This document shows, piece by piece, positions 1 through 10,303 of a stretch of 64,000 bases of DNA. Below the pieces are notes generated by a model. That model was not told the origin of the DNA. It saw nothing but the letters and a program-made list of their open reading frames with translations, and searched no databases. Origin of the DNA: Euonymus europaeus (lineage: Eukaryota > Streptophyta > Magnoliopsida > Celastrales > Celastraceae). Position numbers and translations under genes: made by a program. The DNA is taken from the NCBI GenBank assembly GCA_963580455.1, contig OY756957.1, forward strand, positions 2,857,001 to 2,921,000, written 5' to 3'. How positions within the stretch are numbered: the first letter of the stretch is position 1; the number at the start of each line of letters is the position of its first letter.

Positions 1-1170
1 GACTTTTCCATGAATGGAAGGAACTCCTAAGTATTTTCCCAGATTATTTGTAAGAGGAATACCTGAGAACTGAGAGATAGCTTCCGCCAACTCTTGAGAG
101 ACGTTACTAGACATGAAAATGTTCAACTTCAAATAGCTCACTCGTTGTCCCGAACAGTCACAAAAAATATTAAGGCACTCCATCAAGACTTCGATCTGAT
201 CCAAAGAGGCCTCTGCAAATAAAACCAAATCATCTGCAAAAAAGAGATGACTCAAAGTAGGACCATGCCGAGATAGCTTTATAGGCCTCCACCGATTATC
301 ACGAACCGCTTTATTGATGATATGCCCCAACCTCTCAATACATAGGACAAAAAGGTAAGGAGAAATAGCATCTCCTTGACGGATACCCCTCCCAGGCTTA
401 AACCAATCTCTGTTACTACCATCCCACACAATAGAGACTCTAGTGGTTTGGACACACTGCATAATATTTCTGACCCAACCATTAGAAAACCCTGCTTCCT
501 CAAGAGTATCTTTGATAAAAGCCCACGACAATCGATCGTAAGCCTTTTCCAAGTCAATTTTGATAGCCATATACCCAACTCCACTCCTTTTCTTCCTCAT
601 TGAATGCAAAGTCTCCTGATACACAATAATGTTGTCTGTAATCTGACGACCAGGTACAAAACTACTCTGATTAGAGGCCACTATACTAGAAAGTAACCCT
701 TTCAACCGATTCGTCATAGCCTTCGTGATAACCTTATATGCTACATTGCAAAGGCTTATATGCCTCATCTGACCAACCACCTCTGGAGACCTCACTTTGG
801 GAATAAGGACTAAGAACGTGTCATTAAGACCATGAGGCATAACACCTGAATTTAAGAAATCCAAGGCAAGATTGCAAAGAGACTGTCCTACTATATCCCA
901 CATCCTCTGATAAAACCCAGCATTAAATCCATCCGGCCCAGGAGCCTTCAACGGCGCCATGTCAAACAAAGCTTGCTTAATTTCTTCTTGAGAAAATTTT
1001 TGATCCAAAACATGTCTTTGAAACGGAGAAAACATTGGAAACCACCCCCGAGGAGCTAGGGACACATTACAACTTTTATCCTCGGTAAACAAATTCTGGT
1101 AATAATTCTGAATCAACTGCAAAAGCTTAGTAGGATCAGAAATCCAATTGCCCGCATCATCTTTAAGCAT
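1..1170 (-). pseudogene. LINE ORF2, reverse transcriptase portion (partial)
   Basis: I translated this stretch by hand. It is open for 390 codons from the ATG at 1170 to the window edge. It shows the plant LINE RT landmarks in order: a KAPGPDGF block (about 907-950), an ISLCNV block (about 735-760), IKIDLEKAYD with the first catalytic Asp (about 535-570), GIRQGDAISPYLF, and FADDLVLF with the catalytic Asp pair (about 217-240). The usual RPISLCNV has His for Pro. The frame is +1 relative to the upstream endonuclease frame, so a one-base indel near 1170-1176 separates them. The RNase H and 3' UTR would lie to the left of the window. Confidence 0.9.
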
Positions 1171-2224
1171 ATTGATTTATCTTATTTCTCCTCACCACAG
1201 TAGAAGCATGGTAAAATTTGGTATTTCGATCCCCCGAGCAAATCCAATCCACCCTTGACTTCTGAAACCACATAATCTCCTCCTGATATAAAACATCCTC
1301 CAATTCCTTGCGTAATTTCAAATCCAACCTAATAAGGCTCTGATTGTGGCGTTGGGTCATACATCGCTGGATTCCCTCCAGTCTGCGCCACAGTCTTTTT
1401 TTCCGCTTAACGATGCACCCAAACACATTCTGCCCCCAAGACTTCAGATAACTTGCCATGGCAACACTATTATCTGACCATGCCGCTTGACATCGGAACT
1501 GAAAGTGAGTTGTTAATCCATGAGTGGGATTACATTTTACCAAAACAGGAGAATGATCTGAGTGTAATTTGGGAAGGTTAAAAACTGAGGCTCCAACAAA
1601 CCTCTCCCTCCAATCTATCGTACTGAGAGCTCGATCTAACCTTGCCCCTGAAAAAGTGTTTTCATGAACACCTCTACTCCAAGTAAACAACGGACCTGAG
1701 AATCCCAAATCAGATAAACCTTGATCAAAGATCCAATCCACAAAGTCTGCACTCCTCTGATGATCAAAACGACCCCTTGAACTGACCTCCTCAGCTGATA
1801 TCACAGAATTGAAATCCCCAACAATGAGCCAAGGGATATCAATACACAAAATATCCTTCTTCAGATCCTGCCATAGAAGCTTACGAAGAGACAGATTGGG
1901 ACTACCATAAATAATTGAAAGAGCCCATGGAGACATCCCCATCTGTTGAAATTCCACCAAAATAAATTGAGGATGCGTTTTAAGAATAGAAACTTGATAC
2001 AAACCACTCCAGAAGAGCCAAATCCCTCCACTAAAGCCCACTGCTTCCACTCTCACCCAGTGATCAAAACCCATCTTCATACAAATACTATCTGCCCTAA
2101 CACCGCTGACTTTAGGCTCCAGAAGGCCTAACACCCCTGGTTTGTACATCTTCAACAAATCCATTAACGCGCGGTTAAACTCCCTCGAGGCCGCACCTTG
2201 ACAATTCCATACAATAATATCCAT
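1163..2224 (-). pseudogene. LINE ORF2, endonuclease portion ended by a frameshift
   Basis: 353 residues starting MDIIVWNCQGA. This is the N-terminus of the exonuclease-endonuclease-phosphatase fold that nicks target DNA. Asn, Glu (LLEPK), the Gly-Asp-Phe-Asn motif (GDFNSV, about residue 136) and the terminal SDHSPV motif (about residue 222) are all present, so the catalytic core looks complete. The connector region RNTKFYHAST, which normally leads into RT, is followed after a few residues by a stop. Reading continues in another frame from the ATG at 1170. ORF2 is thus one gene broken by a single indel. Confidence 0.88.
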
Positions 2225-2308
2225 AAAAAATTGTAATAAGCAAAACTACCCCCAGCACACAAACACAGCAACTTGGAAGAGAAAAACCCCATATCCACCC
2301 AGACCATG

Positions 2309-4018
2309 TCACAGCCGTAAGGTCCCAGGCGCACCAGCGATCACTGGTAACCCATCTCCTTTATCAGTCTGCCCCACCTCCTTCCCCCGAGTAATAGGGG
2401 GATCTTGATGATGTTCTGAGCAAGACCCCTCTAACATAACTATCGGGTTCTCAACAGCATCCCCGCTACATTGATTATCAACCACCATTCTTACAATCTC
2501 TTTATTCCTCAAAGACCCCCTAACTACCACATGTTCTTTCTCAGCCGCCGCTTGACTCGGTTTACGAATTTGTTGTGGTGGAGTGGAAAGTTTGACCCTT
2601 TCCTGACCCCTCTGATTAAACTGAATTTCTTGTCTCTGCTCACCACTATGTCCTGACTCAAAAGGCTTAGTCAATTGGACTTGAACAGCTGGCCTTTTAC
2701 CCCTCCCATGACCCCTAGGAACTAGCACCTCACTTTGGCCCATATTCTCCTTTTCGTCATCCATAAAGCCCAGCCCAAAATCTAAATCTTGGCCCACCAC
2801 CTCCACTTGACGATCTAAAGCATCCAAAGCAGCAAATTGATTATGATCTTTGATCCCATTATTACGTATAACTTGATTAGACACCACTCGTTGACCAAAC
2901 TGATTTCCTCTCCCCATCACTCCCTCCTGTTGCCATCTTGGTTTGCGTGAATTGCGCATGGCCGACATCCATGGCCCATAATCTTCCACTAATTTCGGAT
3001 TGATTAAAGTCTTCTCTTTCCTATTATTGTAATTTCCATTTCGAGCACCACCATCATCAGCTTCGCCTTGTAACTCTTCGCCACCCACCAGACCATGCTC
3101 CGACGAGGGAGATGGACATAGCTCCTTTCGATGACCGTATCGACCACAGCCAAAACAGATAAGATGAAGCCCCTCATACTCAACTCTTCTGACTCTCCTT
3201 CGCAATCGAAACTTTGAGATCAACGGCTTCCTGAGGTCCACCTCCACACAAATACGAGCAAACCTTCCTCTCGATACAATACTAGTAGCATCATCAATTT
3301 TGATCGGTCGGCCAATGACTTCCCCCACCCGCATGAGAAACTCCCTGTCATAATATTCTATAGGAAGACATGGGACACGAGCCCACACCAGTAGATTGTC
3401 CAAGCTATCCTGGGTAGGATCAAAATTAGGATACCATTGTCTAACAGTAAGATAATGCTCCAAGATCACCCATGGCCCTTCAAATTTGGCAAACTCATAA
3501 TCTTCAATTGATGTAAACTTGACAAGGAAATAATCATTATCTATTGCAACCAACTCAATCAAACCCTTTGGCCTTCATAGAGCTTTTAGTTTACGAAGGA
3601 GAAAATTGTAGCCAATGACTCTCCCTACCAATTTTACAATTAAAGTCTGCCTCCAGGGTCTACGAATTCTGGCCTTCTCTGCTCTAGAAACCCTTATCAC
3701 AGGACAATCCATCTCGCCAACCTCCGCAACCTCATCACTGTCATCATCAAAAACTAACTCATCTTCATCCATATCAACCGGAAAACTCTTCTCCCTTGCC
3801 CCTCTCATCAGAGTATCCTTAAATGATGGAACTTGTATCCGCGTTCCAGATCCCGTCCCTCCCTTTTCAGCCATTCCAGGGGTTTCTTCAACCTGACTCT
3901 CCATGTCAACCTCAGTTATGCCTTCAACAAGAGCCGTACTATTAATCCTTACCTTCTTATTACTACGTTCCAGCAAATCTGCCTCCTCCGCCGATCGGTT
4001 TAGAGCTCCCTCATCCAT
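2309..4018 (-). pseudogene. LINE ORF1 (DUF4283 / zinc-knuckle gag-like) with one nonsense codon
   Basis: Two abutting open frames, 3575-4018 and 2309-3562, lie in the same frame and are separated by a single TGA at 3575-3577. The context is KLKAL-stop-RPKG, where homologues have Trp (TGG), so a G-to-A change explains the break. The upstream part carries an acidic N-terminus. The DUF4283-like core starts near the break and continues through YFLVKF, FEGPW and WYPNF. A CCHC zinc knuckle follows (C-x2-C-x4-H-x4-C, about 3118-3162). The C-terminal half is low-complexity and basic. The product would coat LINE RNA as a nucleic-acid chaperone. Confidence 0.85.
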
Positions 4019-4063
4019 AGAAGAACTACTACTCGACTAAATTAACATAAAAAAAAAAGAACA

Positions 4064-4441
4064 GATCAGTACTAGACCAAATAAATGAAGAATTACTAGA
4101 CCAGATCAACATAAAAAAAGAAAAGATCACTATCCGATCAAATAAATGAAGGACTACTCGATCAAATTAACATTAAAAAAAAAAAAAAAAGATCAGTACC
4201 AGACCAAATAAATGAAGAACTACTCGACCATATTAACATAAAAAAAGCACAGATCACTACCCGACCAAATAAATGAAGGACCACTCGACCAAATTAACAC
4301 ACACAAAAAAAGAACAGATCAGTACCGGACCAAATAAATGAAGAACTACTCGACCAGATCAATATATAAAAAAAACAGATCACTACCTGACCAAATAAAT
4401 GAAAGATGACTTGACCAAATCAACACGTGAATGAATAAATA
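4064..4441 (-). repeat. Alternating ~61/65-bp tandem monomers in the LINE 5' region
   Basis: Monomer starts marked by GATCAG or GATCAC fall at 4064, 4125, 4191, 4252, 4317 and 4378, giving spacings of 61, 66, 61, 65 and 61. The two variants alternate strictly (GATCAGTAC followed by GATCACTAC), so the true unit is a ~126-bp dimer present about three times. Each monomer holds an A-rich run, a CAAATAAATGAAG segment and a CTCGACC segment. The array lies directly upstream of the ORF1 start in the LINE's own orientation, where 5' UTR promoter monomers sit in some mammalian L1s. A degenerate half copy extends to about 4441. Confidence 0.85.
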
Positions 4442-5033
4442 CTCGACCATAAAAAAAGTGTTCGACCTCATCACACGGTGACTTTAAAACAATGAGAACC
4501 TTCATCCTTAATAAACATGCAGACAATATTAGTGACCTCAATACAGACATTTTTCATTAACAAACATGCAGATGAGATTATTGGCTTCAAGTAAGACGTG
4601 GGTACGTGGATATTTCATTGTTGTGAGTCCATGTACTGGAGAATTTCCCTTCATATATATTGTATAAGAAAGAAGACAATTATTCGTTATTGAGAAGTGG
4701 AAAGAACTGAAGAAGTTAATGAGAAATTGGGAAGAAGTGAAGAAGTTAATGAGAAGTGGATGAAGAGAAAAAGATTTGAGAAGTGAAAGAGGGTTATTTA
4801 GTATTTTGGTTGCAAAAGTAGGTAATTTATTTAATTTTTTAAAAAAATGTCAAATATGAGTTTTCGATTTTCCAGGAGGTCAATTTTGCAAATTTCCTTT
4901 ATATATACCAACTCAATAACTCACCTGTTAGAAAACGGGTCGGGTCGGATGGCTGGAAATGAAAGATTAAGCGTATGTTTGGTAACGTTTATATTTGATA
5001 GAATATAAATTAATGTAAAAAAATAAAAAATAC
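4442..5033. other. Spacer, probably including half of a MITE-like element
   Basis: No gene. A 17-base motif containing GAAGAAGTTAATGAGAA occurs twice near 4700-4760. The last stretch (about 4973-5033) starts GTATGTTTGGTAACG. Across the Copia insertion, 8195-8215 contains the roughly inverted AACGCCCAACCAAACAGA. These may be the two ends of an older small inverted-repeat element split by the Copia insertion. Confidence 0.4.
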
Positions 5034-5083
5034 TGTTAGGACTGATTTATACATTATTTTAAATGGTTTTAGTTTCTCTTCAA
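5034..5083 (+). repeat. Copia LTR head fragment
   Basis: The first ~50 bases match the start of the 3' LTR at 7909. Similarity then stops at CTCTTCAA, where minus-strand pre-integrase coding sequence begins. The short stretch CTCTTCAA may be shared between the two parents and so be junction microhomology. Confidence 0.85.
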
Positions 5084-6723
5084 CTTAGACATAATACAAA
5101 CATGACAATTCTCACAAGATTTTACAGAAACAGATCCTAACATATCTGACACCTTAGATGAAGGATGTCCTAAACGTCTATGCCATAAGTCATCCTTCAA
5201 CACTGAATTTATCATCCCAATAGTCCTCTGGGTAGGTTTTAGCTCATTAGCAGAAAGTAAAGTCCATCAAGCATGATTCCCATCCTATTCCTCTTCAAGG
5301 TGATTATATCCTGCAATATACACAAGGTTTTGGTAAAAACTATTTCACAGTTTTGTTGATTAGCAAGTTTACTTGCTGAAATAAGATTGAATTTAAAATC
5401 TTCCACACATAATACTTGTTTCAGCTCAATTCCATTTTTCAGCCTCACACTGCCTACATAACTAATTCTATGTCTAGTGCCATCAGGCAGTGTAACAAAA
5501 CAATCAATCAATTTTCGTGCATCACATAAGTTAGCATGTAAACAGGTTATATGATCTGATGCACCAGAGTCTATCAACCATTTTGAATTTAAAAGATTAC
5601 CTTCCACTGCTGATATAGAAGCAGTGTGACTTCCAGTGGTCTGAGTAGGAAAGTTTCCTTTGATGAGTGCCAATAATTGTTGACACTGATCACCAGAAAA
5701 TGTCATGGATTGACCATTTTGTATGCCAGAGTCCACATGATTAATGCTTCTTTTATCAGTGTAGGAGTTTGGCCTCTGCCTTTTTGGTTGATTTTCATAA
5801 TCTGCTGGATATCCCACTAGCTTGAAACATTTGTCAATTTTGTGGTTGGTCTTCTTACAGTATTTGCAAAATAGTTTCTCTTTATCTACTACAGATTGCT
5901 TTCCATTCTTGGAATCTCTGTTGAATCTACCAGTGACTTGCATAGCCATGGTATCCTGTGCCTCATTTGGAACTGAAACATCTTTCTTGGGGATTTGGCT
6001 GACCTGCAGATTCCTCTCCACTTGACCAACCTGAGAAAATACTTTGCTAACCTCTGGGATTGGATCAATGAGTAATATCTGATTTGTGACATGTTGGTAA
6101 CAGTCATCAAGTCCCATAAGAAATTGCAAGACTTTCTCTTTGTTTCTTTGCAGTAAGGCAATATCAGAAATTCCACAAGTACATCTCCCACATTTACAAG
6201 TAGGAATTTCTCTGTATTGATCCAACTCATCCCAGATAGACTTGACTTTTGCAAAAAATTCTTGAATAGGTTTCACTTCTTGCTTAATATTTGATATAGA
6301 TCTAGTAAGCTCAAAATCTCGAGTTGCATTACCAGAGGAATACCTGTTGTTGAGATCAACCCATAAATCCTTTGCAGTTCTGGCAGTGGAAACACTGATT
6401 TGGATATCCTCTGTCAAACAGTTGGTTATCCAAGTCCTGACCAGACTATCGCATTGAATCCAGTCTGGCAGCAACACATCACCGCTTTCAGGAATTGGCA
6501 GCGAACCATCCACGAAACCCATTTTGTTGCGCGATAATAGGGCAGTCTCGATCTGATTCTTCCATAGATGGAAATTGCTCCCAGATAGTTTTAAAGAAAT
6601 TAGGTTTGAAGCAAAATCTGAATGGGTTAAATAATAAGGGTTTCGAAAAGGATTATATGGCATAGGGTTTTGATTTTGTGAAATGGCAGGATTGCCTAGA
6701 TTGGGAAAAAATTCTTGTGCCAT
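5084..6723 (-). pseudogene. Copia gag-protease-pre-integrase remnant, minus strand
   Basis: The open frame 5239-6750 encodes a UBN2-type Copia gag, a CCHC knuckle (CKYCKKTNHKIDKC) and an aspartic protease with DSGASDHIT. The ATG at 6750 overlaps the LTR/PBS junction, so the next Met at 6723 (MAQEFF) is the likelier start. The frame stops at 5239, but the +1 frame continues with LWHRRLGHPS and the CENCHVC zinc finger of the integrase to about 5084. A one-base deletion near 5257 therefore breaks the polyprotein. It ends abruptly at the LTR head, with no integrase core. Confidence 0.85.
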
Positions 6724-6737
6724 TGATGGAGATCGGA

Positions 6738-6749
6738 GCTCCGATACCA
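6738..6749 (-). other. Copia primer-binding site (initiator Met tRNA type)
   Basis: Minus-strand TGGTATCGGAGC abuts the LTR end. It differs by one base from the common plant PBS TGGTATCAGAGC complementary to the 3' end of initiator tRNA-Met, and fixes the orientation of the inverted half. Confidence 0.85.
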
Positions 6750-6993
6750 TGAAATAACTAGAAGAACAGTGTGCTAGCTTCTCATAGATATCAAAAGATT
6801 ACAGTCGAAAAAGTGAGTTCAGAGAGAGAGCTCGGAGATACAAATAGAGAAGAAGAAGAAGGATAAGACCGTTGAGCAACGGTCTGAAAGTAGAAGAAAA
6901 AGCTATACAAGAACGACATCGTATAAAGAAGTTACGATGTCGTATTTGAAGAGAAACTAAAACCATTTAAAATAATGTATAAATCAGTTAACA
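6750..6993 (-). repeat. Full Copia LTR, inverted
   Basis: Read on the minus strand it matches the 7909-8154 LTR along its whole length, apart from a missing GG in the first seven bases. The last five bases before the pol fragment (TAACA) could be the LTR terminus or part of pol, so the junction is uncertain by a few bases. Confidence 0.85.
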
Positions 6994-7914
6994 AAGATTA
7001 AGCATTACATTGCATCTTGTTTTAAAGTTAAAGACTTAGGTACATTGAAATATTTTCTTGGTCTTGAAATTGACTATACTAACAAAGGAATGACAATTTG
7101 TCCAAGAAAGTATATATTAGATTTACTTGCAGATTCAAATTTCAAAGATGCAAAGTCTTGCAACTCACCTATGGATACAAATTCTAAGTTATCTATTCAT
7201 GAGGGAAAGCCTCTGGATGATCCTATGACTTATAGAAGACTGGTGGGAAGACTGCTATATCTTACATTGACAAGGCCTGATATATGCTACACTGTCAACA
7301 CTCTTAGTCAGTTCATTAGAGCTCCTACAGATCAACATATGAAGGCTGCTCACAGAGTGCTCAGATACTTGCAAGGAACGGTCAATCAAGCTCTATTTTT
7401 TCCTCACAAAGTTTTAAATCAGATCACTGCTCATTGTGATGCAGATTGGGCTTCTTGTTCGGACACTAGAAGGTCTGTCACAGGCTTTACAGTTATGATA
7501 GGAGATTCTCTCATTGCTTGGAAGTCCAAGAAGCAGCAAACTGTCTCAAGATCATCTGCAGAAGCAGAATACAGATCACTAGCATCGGTTACTGCAGAAA
7601 TTACATGGATTAATCTTCTATTTACTGAACTTGGCTTACCTCTCAAGAAACCAGTGTTTATTTTTTGTGACAGTAAAGCTGCAATCCATATTGCTACCAA
7701 CCCTGTATATCATGAGAGAACTAAGCATATAGAAATAGACTGCCATTTCATCAGGGAAAGGGTAGAAGACAAATTGATTCAGCTACGGCATATTACTACA
7801 AGAAGTCAACCAGCAGACATGCTAACAAAGGCCATGTCTGTTGCTCAACTTAAACAACATATGTTCAAGCTCAACATGGTGAATACTCATGTAGAGCTTG
7901 AGAGGGAGTGTTAG
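6991..7914 (+). pseudogene. Copia RT C-terminus and RNase H fragment
   Basis: Open from just after the inverted LTR. It begins in the RT connection region (YIASCFKVKDLGTLKYFLG) and runs through the full Copia RNase H. Visible motifs are CDADWAS (first Asp), SRSSAEAEYRS (Glu), FCDSKAAI (Asp) and the terminal HI.TRSQPADMLTKAM block. The N-terminal RT, including the YVDD site, is absent, so this is a truncated pol. It is followed by the polypurine tract GAGAGGGAG and the 3' LTR. Confidence 0.88.
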
Positions 7915-8154
7915 GACTGATTTATACATTATTTTAAATGGTTTTAGTTTCTCTTCAAATACGACATCGTAACTTCTTTATACGATGTCGTTCTTGTATA
8001 GCTTTTTCTTCTACTTTCAGACCGTTGCTCAACGGTCTTATCCTTCTTCTTCTTCTCTATTTGTATCTCCGAGCTCTCTCTCTGAACTCACTTTTTCGAC
8101 TGTAATCTTTTGATATCTATGAGAAGCTAGCACACTGTTCTTCTAGTTATTTCA
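7909..8154 (+). repeat. Copia 3' LTR (246 bp)
   Basis: Starts TGTTAGG after the purine run GAGAGGGAG and ends ATTTCA, followed by the AATAC duplication. It contains two 11-base inverted arms around ACGACATCGTA and TACGATGTCGT, and a short palindrome ACCGTTGCTCAACGGT. Confidence 0.88.
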
Positions 8155-8834
8155 AATACTATCTGAAAATATCTTACAAAAACAGAATATAGTTGTCTCA
8201 ACGCCCAACCAAACAGATTTTATATACACCATTGTAGCCAACTTAAAAAGCGGGTGTACGAAAATACATACTCGCGGATAGCAGGTAACGCGAATGCACG
8301 AGTCTTTAACTGGAGAGTGGGAGAAACGCACTTCTGCCCCCGACTAGTGCGTGTGTGAGAGACAAAATGACTGATGATTCTGGAAAATGGAATACGCTCG
8401 CCTTATCGGGCATCTTTATGGGCTTAAAAAAAACCGATAAGCCCGACCATTGACAGAGGAAGGTTGAATTGTGAAGTCAAATAGTCAAAGCTGGTAAACA
8501 TGGAATTGAATTTATTCAAAATTAATTATGGGCTTGGACTTAGAGACGGAAGCGTCAATGATGAATAGGGAGGAGTTCTCGGGTCGAGATAATTGGGCCG
8601 GCCCAATAATAGTGTCTCGAGGTCTATTCTCTATTGCTCTTCATTTTGATGGATAGCATATTCTTATCACCAAAGAGGCAAAGACTACAATGTACAATCA
8701 TCACTGAAACTTAAAAATAAACGCATTTTTTTATAAATTTTTTTACTCCAAAATAAATGGAATAGGTACATTTATTGTCCCATAATTTTTAGGCAAGTTT
8801 CATAACTACCCCAAATATTTCAAAAATTTTATGA
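8155..8834. other. Gene-free spacer
   Basis: I see no gene. The start contains the right half of the small inverted-repeat element split by the Copia insertion. The rest is AT-rich unique-looking sequence without motifs I recognise. Confidence 0.5.
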
Positions 8835-9974
8835 GTTAATATTACTTTTAGTCACTCAAAGATAGGTCATGCTCCATTTTGCACGCATCATTTTTAAAAC
8901 TTGCACTTTGCACACTGTACTTTTCAAATTATTTCAGTCTCATCATCTGGACAGGTTTCTAACTTTTTGGACAGTTAAAATACATATGTGGCACTTTGAC
9001 CTTATCTCGATTGGTTCACGTGTAAAATGGTTGACATGTGGAAAGAGGTTATATTTTTTTTAGATGCAAAATTATAAAGGAAATGTAAAAAATCATAAAA
9101 CATAGTAATAAAAATTAAAAACATAACTCGTCTTCACATGTGCTGTTCTTCTTCTCTATCCCTAATTTCTCTTCGTTCATTTTATCCAATTTCTTGGCCA
9201 AATCTTCAAGAATTATTGGTTGAATCTCTTTTAAATTATCCCCAATTTATTATGTGGAAATGATTTACAATCTGATCCTTATGAAAATCTGTGAAAAGAA
9301 TGGGGAAGAAGCTTGTGATGTTGCCGATCGAGAGTGTAGACTTGTTCGCCGTCAAATACGAGCCCAAAGTCATTCAAGGTCCGCTTAACATAAACATATT
9401 TGTCCATTTGCGCAATTGATCCACTCATACCCAAAAGACAATGTTGTCTCCATCATGGGTGGATCTCTCTCTCTATTCAATTGCTTCTTTCTCATCTGAT
9501 GAGTACTAGTACATCTCTCTTTCTATATATATATCTATATATATATATATATATCAATTCCTTCTTTCTCTTTCTAGAAAATGAAAATTGAAACACACGA
9601 TGGAGATGAAAGCGGTGAAAATGACTGCCGACGAGATCTTCTGTCATGGACATCGCATTTTCACAATTTTGGAAAGTACAGGAGTGGATAGATTTTCACG
9701 ATTTAGGGGTTATTCATCAATTTTTCTAAAAAGCAATTCAATGATTTTTTATTAGTTATTTTATTTGCAAATACATGACACATCATTATAATTCAAATGT
9801 TGAGGATGGTCAAATTATCACATGGGTAGTTTTGTTATCCAGCAATATGAAAACCTATCCAGATGTGCAGACTGACACAAAACATAAATTATGGTGTGGA
9901 AAGTGCAAGTTTTGGAAATGTAGCGTGCAAAATGGAACATGGCCTATCTATGAGTGACTGTAAGTGATATTAAC
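8835..9974. mobile_element. Long-TIR (Mutator-like / Pack-MULE-like) element
   Basis: The left arm from 8835 and the right arm ending at 9974 are inverted copies over roughly 190-220 bases. Shared landmarks are GTTAATAT at the tips, AGTCACTC, CATGCTCCATTTTGCACGC against CATGTTCCATTTTGCACGC, and AAAACTTGCACTTT. Identity is around 70 percent by eye, so the element is old. The ~700-base interior encodes no transposase but carries a gene-like first exon (9300-9378). Long diverged TIRs around captured host sequence fit a Pack-MULE. I could not find a matching 9-bp target duplication (ATTTTATGA against TTGAATGAT). Confidence 0.6.
9300..9378 (+). pseudogene. FAAH: Captured first exon resembling fatty acid amide hydrolase
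   Basis: An ATG opens 26 codons with the pattern MGKxxVM...VDLxxVKYEP, followed by CAAG/GTCCGC, a plausible splice donor. As I recall it, the N-terminus of plant fatty acid amide hydrolase (which hydrolyses N-acylethanolamines at membranes) has the same spacing of MGK, VM, VDL and VKY. A pyrimidine-rich leader-like stretch precedes it. No later FAAH exon, and in particular no amidase signature, is present in the window. This is therefore a gene fragment, probably captured by the surrounding element. A chance open frame is the alternative. Confidence 0.5.
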
Positions 9975-10303
9975 TTGAATGATATTATTCAAATTCCAAG
10001 GGAATTAAATAATCTTGCGAATGCTTTAGCTCGGGAAGGTGTTCAATTACATGAAAATCGAATAGTTTGGTTCTGAGTGCTTGAGGAACATGGCAATGTG
10101 CTATGGAGATGAGAGTTTTTTTAGTTGTCACCATATATGTAAAAATTGTTATATTTCTTGTGTTTCTTTGTTGTCTCCTCCGACTTTCTTCTTGAAGGCT
10201 AAGTAGACTAAAACTATGGATTTTACGTTTGATTTTCCTCTGCCTTGTGAGGTTTTTTTATCTATATATCTCTGAGGTTAAGCCTATATTTATCAAAAAA
10301 AAA
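9963..10303 (+). mobile_element. 5'-truncated LINE: RNase H tail, 3' UTR and poly(A)
   Basis: Thirty-seven codons up to the TGA at 10074-10076 encode the C-terminal end of a plant LINE RNase H domain (IPRELNNLANALAREGV). After ~220 bases of 3' UTR the copy ends in a run of nine A at 10295-10303. Its 5' truncation point coincides with the right end of the long-TIR element. Confidence 0.7.

Larger units (their letters stand above)
1..4441 (-). mobile_element. L1-type LINE retrotransposon, 3' end outside window
   Basis: Non-LTR retrotransposon read on the minus strand. In order it has a 5' region of tandem monomers (4064-4441), ORF1 with a DUF4283-like domain and zinc knuckle (2309-4018), an 84-base spacer, and ORF2 with an apurinic-type endonuclease followed by reverse transcriptase (1-2224), running off the left edge. 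The two-ORF order and the plant DUF4283-type ORF1 place it in the plant L1 clade. Two lesions are visible: one nonsense change in ORF1 and one frameshift in ORF2. All other reading frame is open, so inactivation looks recent. The upper boundary is set by the end of recognisable monomers. No target-site duplication can be tested because the 3' end is missing. Confidence 0.88.
5034..8154. mobile_element. Internally inverted Copia-class LTR element with intact 5-bp TSD
   Basis: The outer boundaries are TGTTAGG at 5034 and ...TTTCA at 8154. The five bases AATAC occur on both sides (5029-5033 and 8155-8159), so this is one insertion. Inside, left to right, are about 50 bases of LTR head (+), a gag-protease-pre-integrase segment (-), PBS and a full LTR (-), an RT/RNase H fragment (+), and a full 3' LTR (+). 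The integrase core and most of RT are missing. The inverted LTR and the 3' LTR differ only by a two-base gap near one end, so the event is young. Confidence 0.88.

Noticed and set aside
279..584. 101-codon frame inside the LINE RT
   Set aside because: It is a shadow of the true RT frame, which carries all RT motifs including FADD.
4064..4441. CRISPR-like regular array
   Set aside because: Units are contiguous tandem monomers with no unique spacers, in a eukaryotic LINE 5' region.
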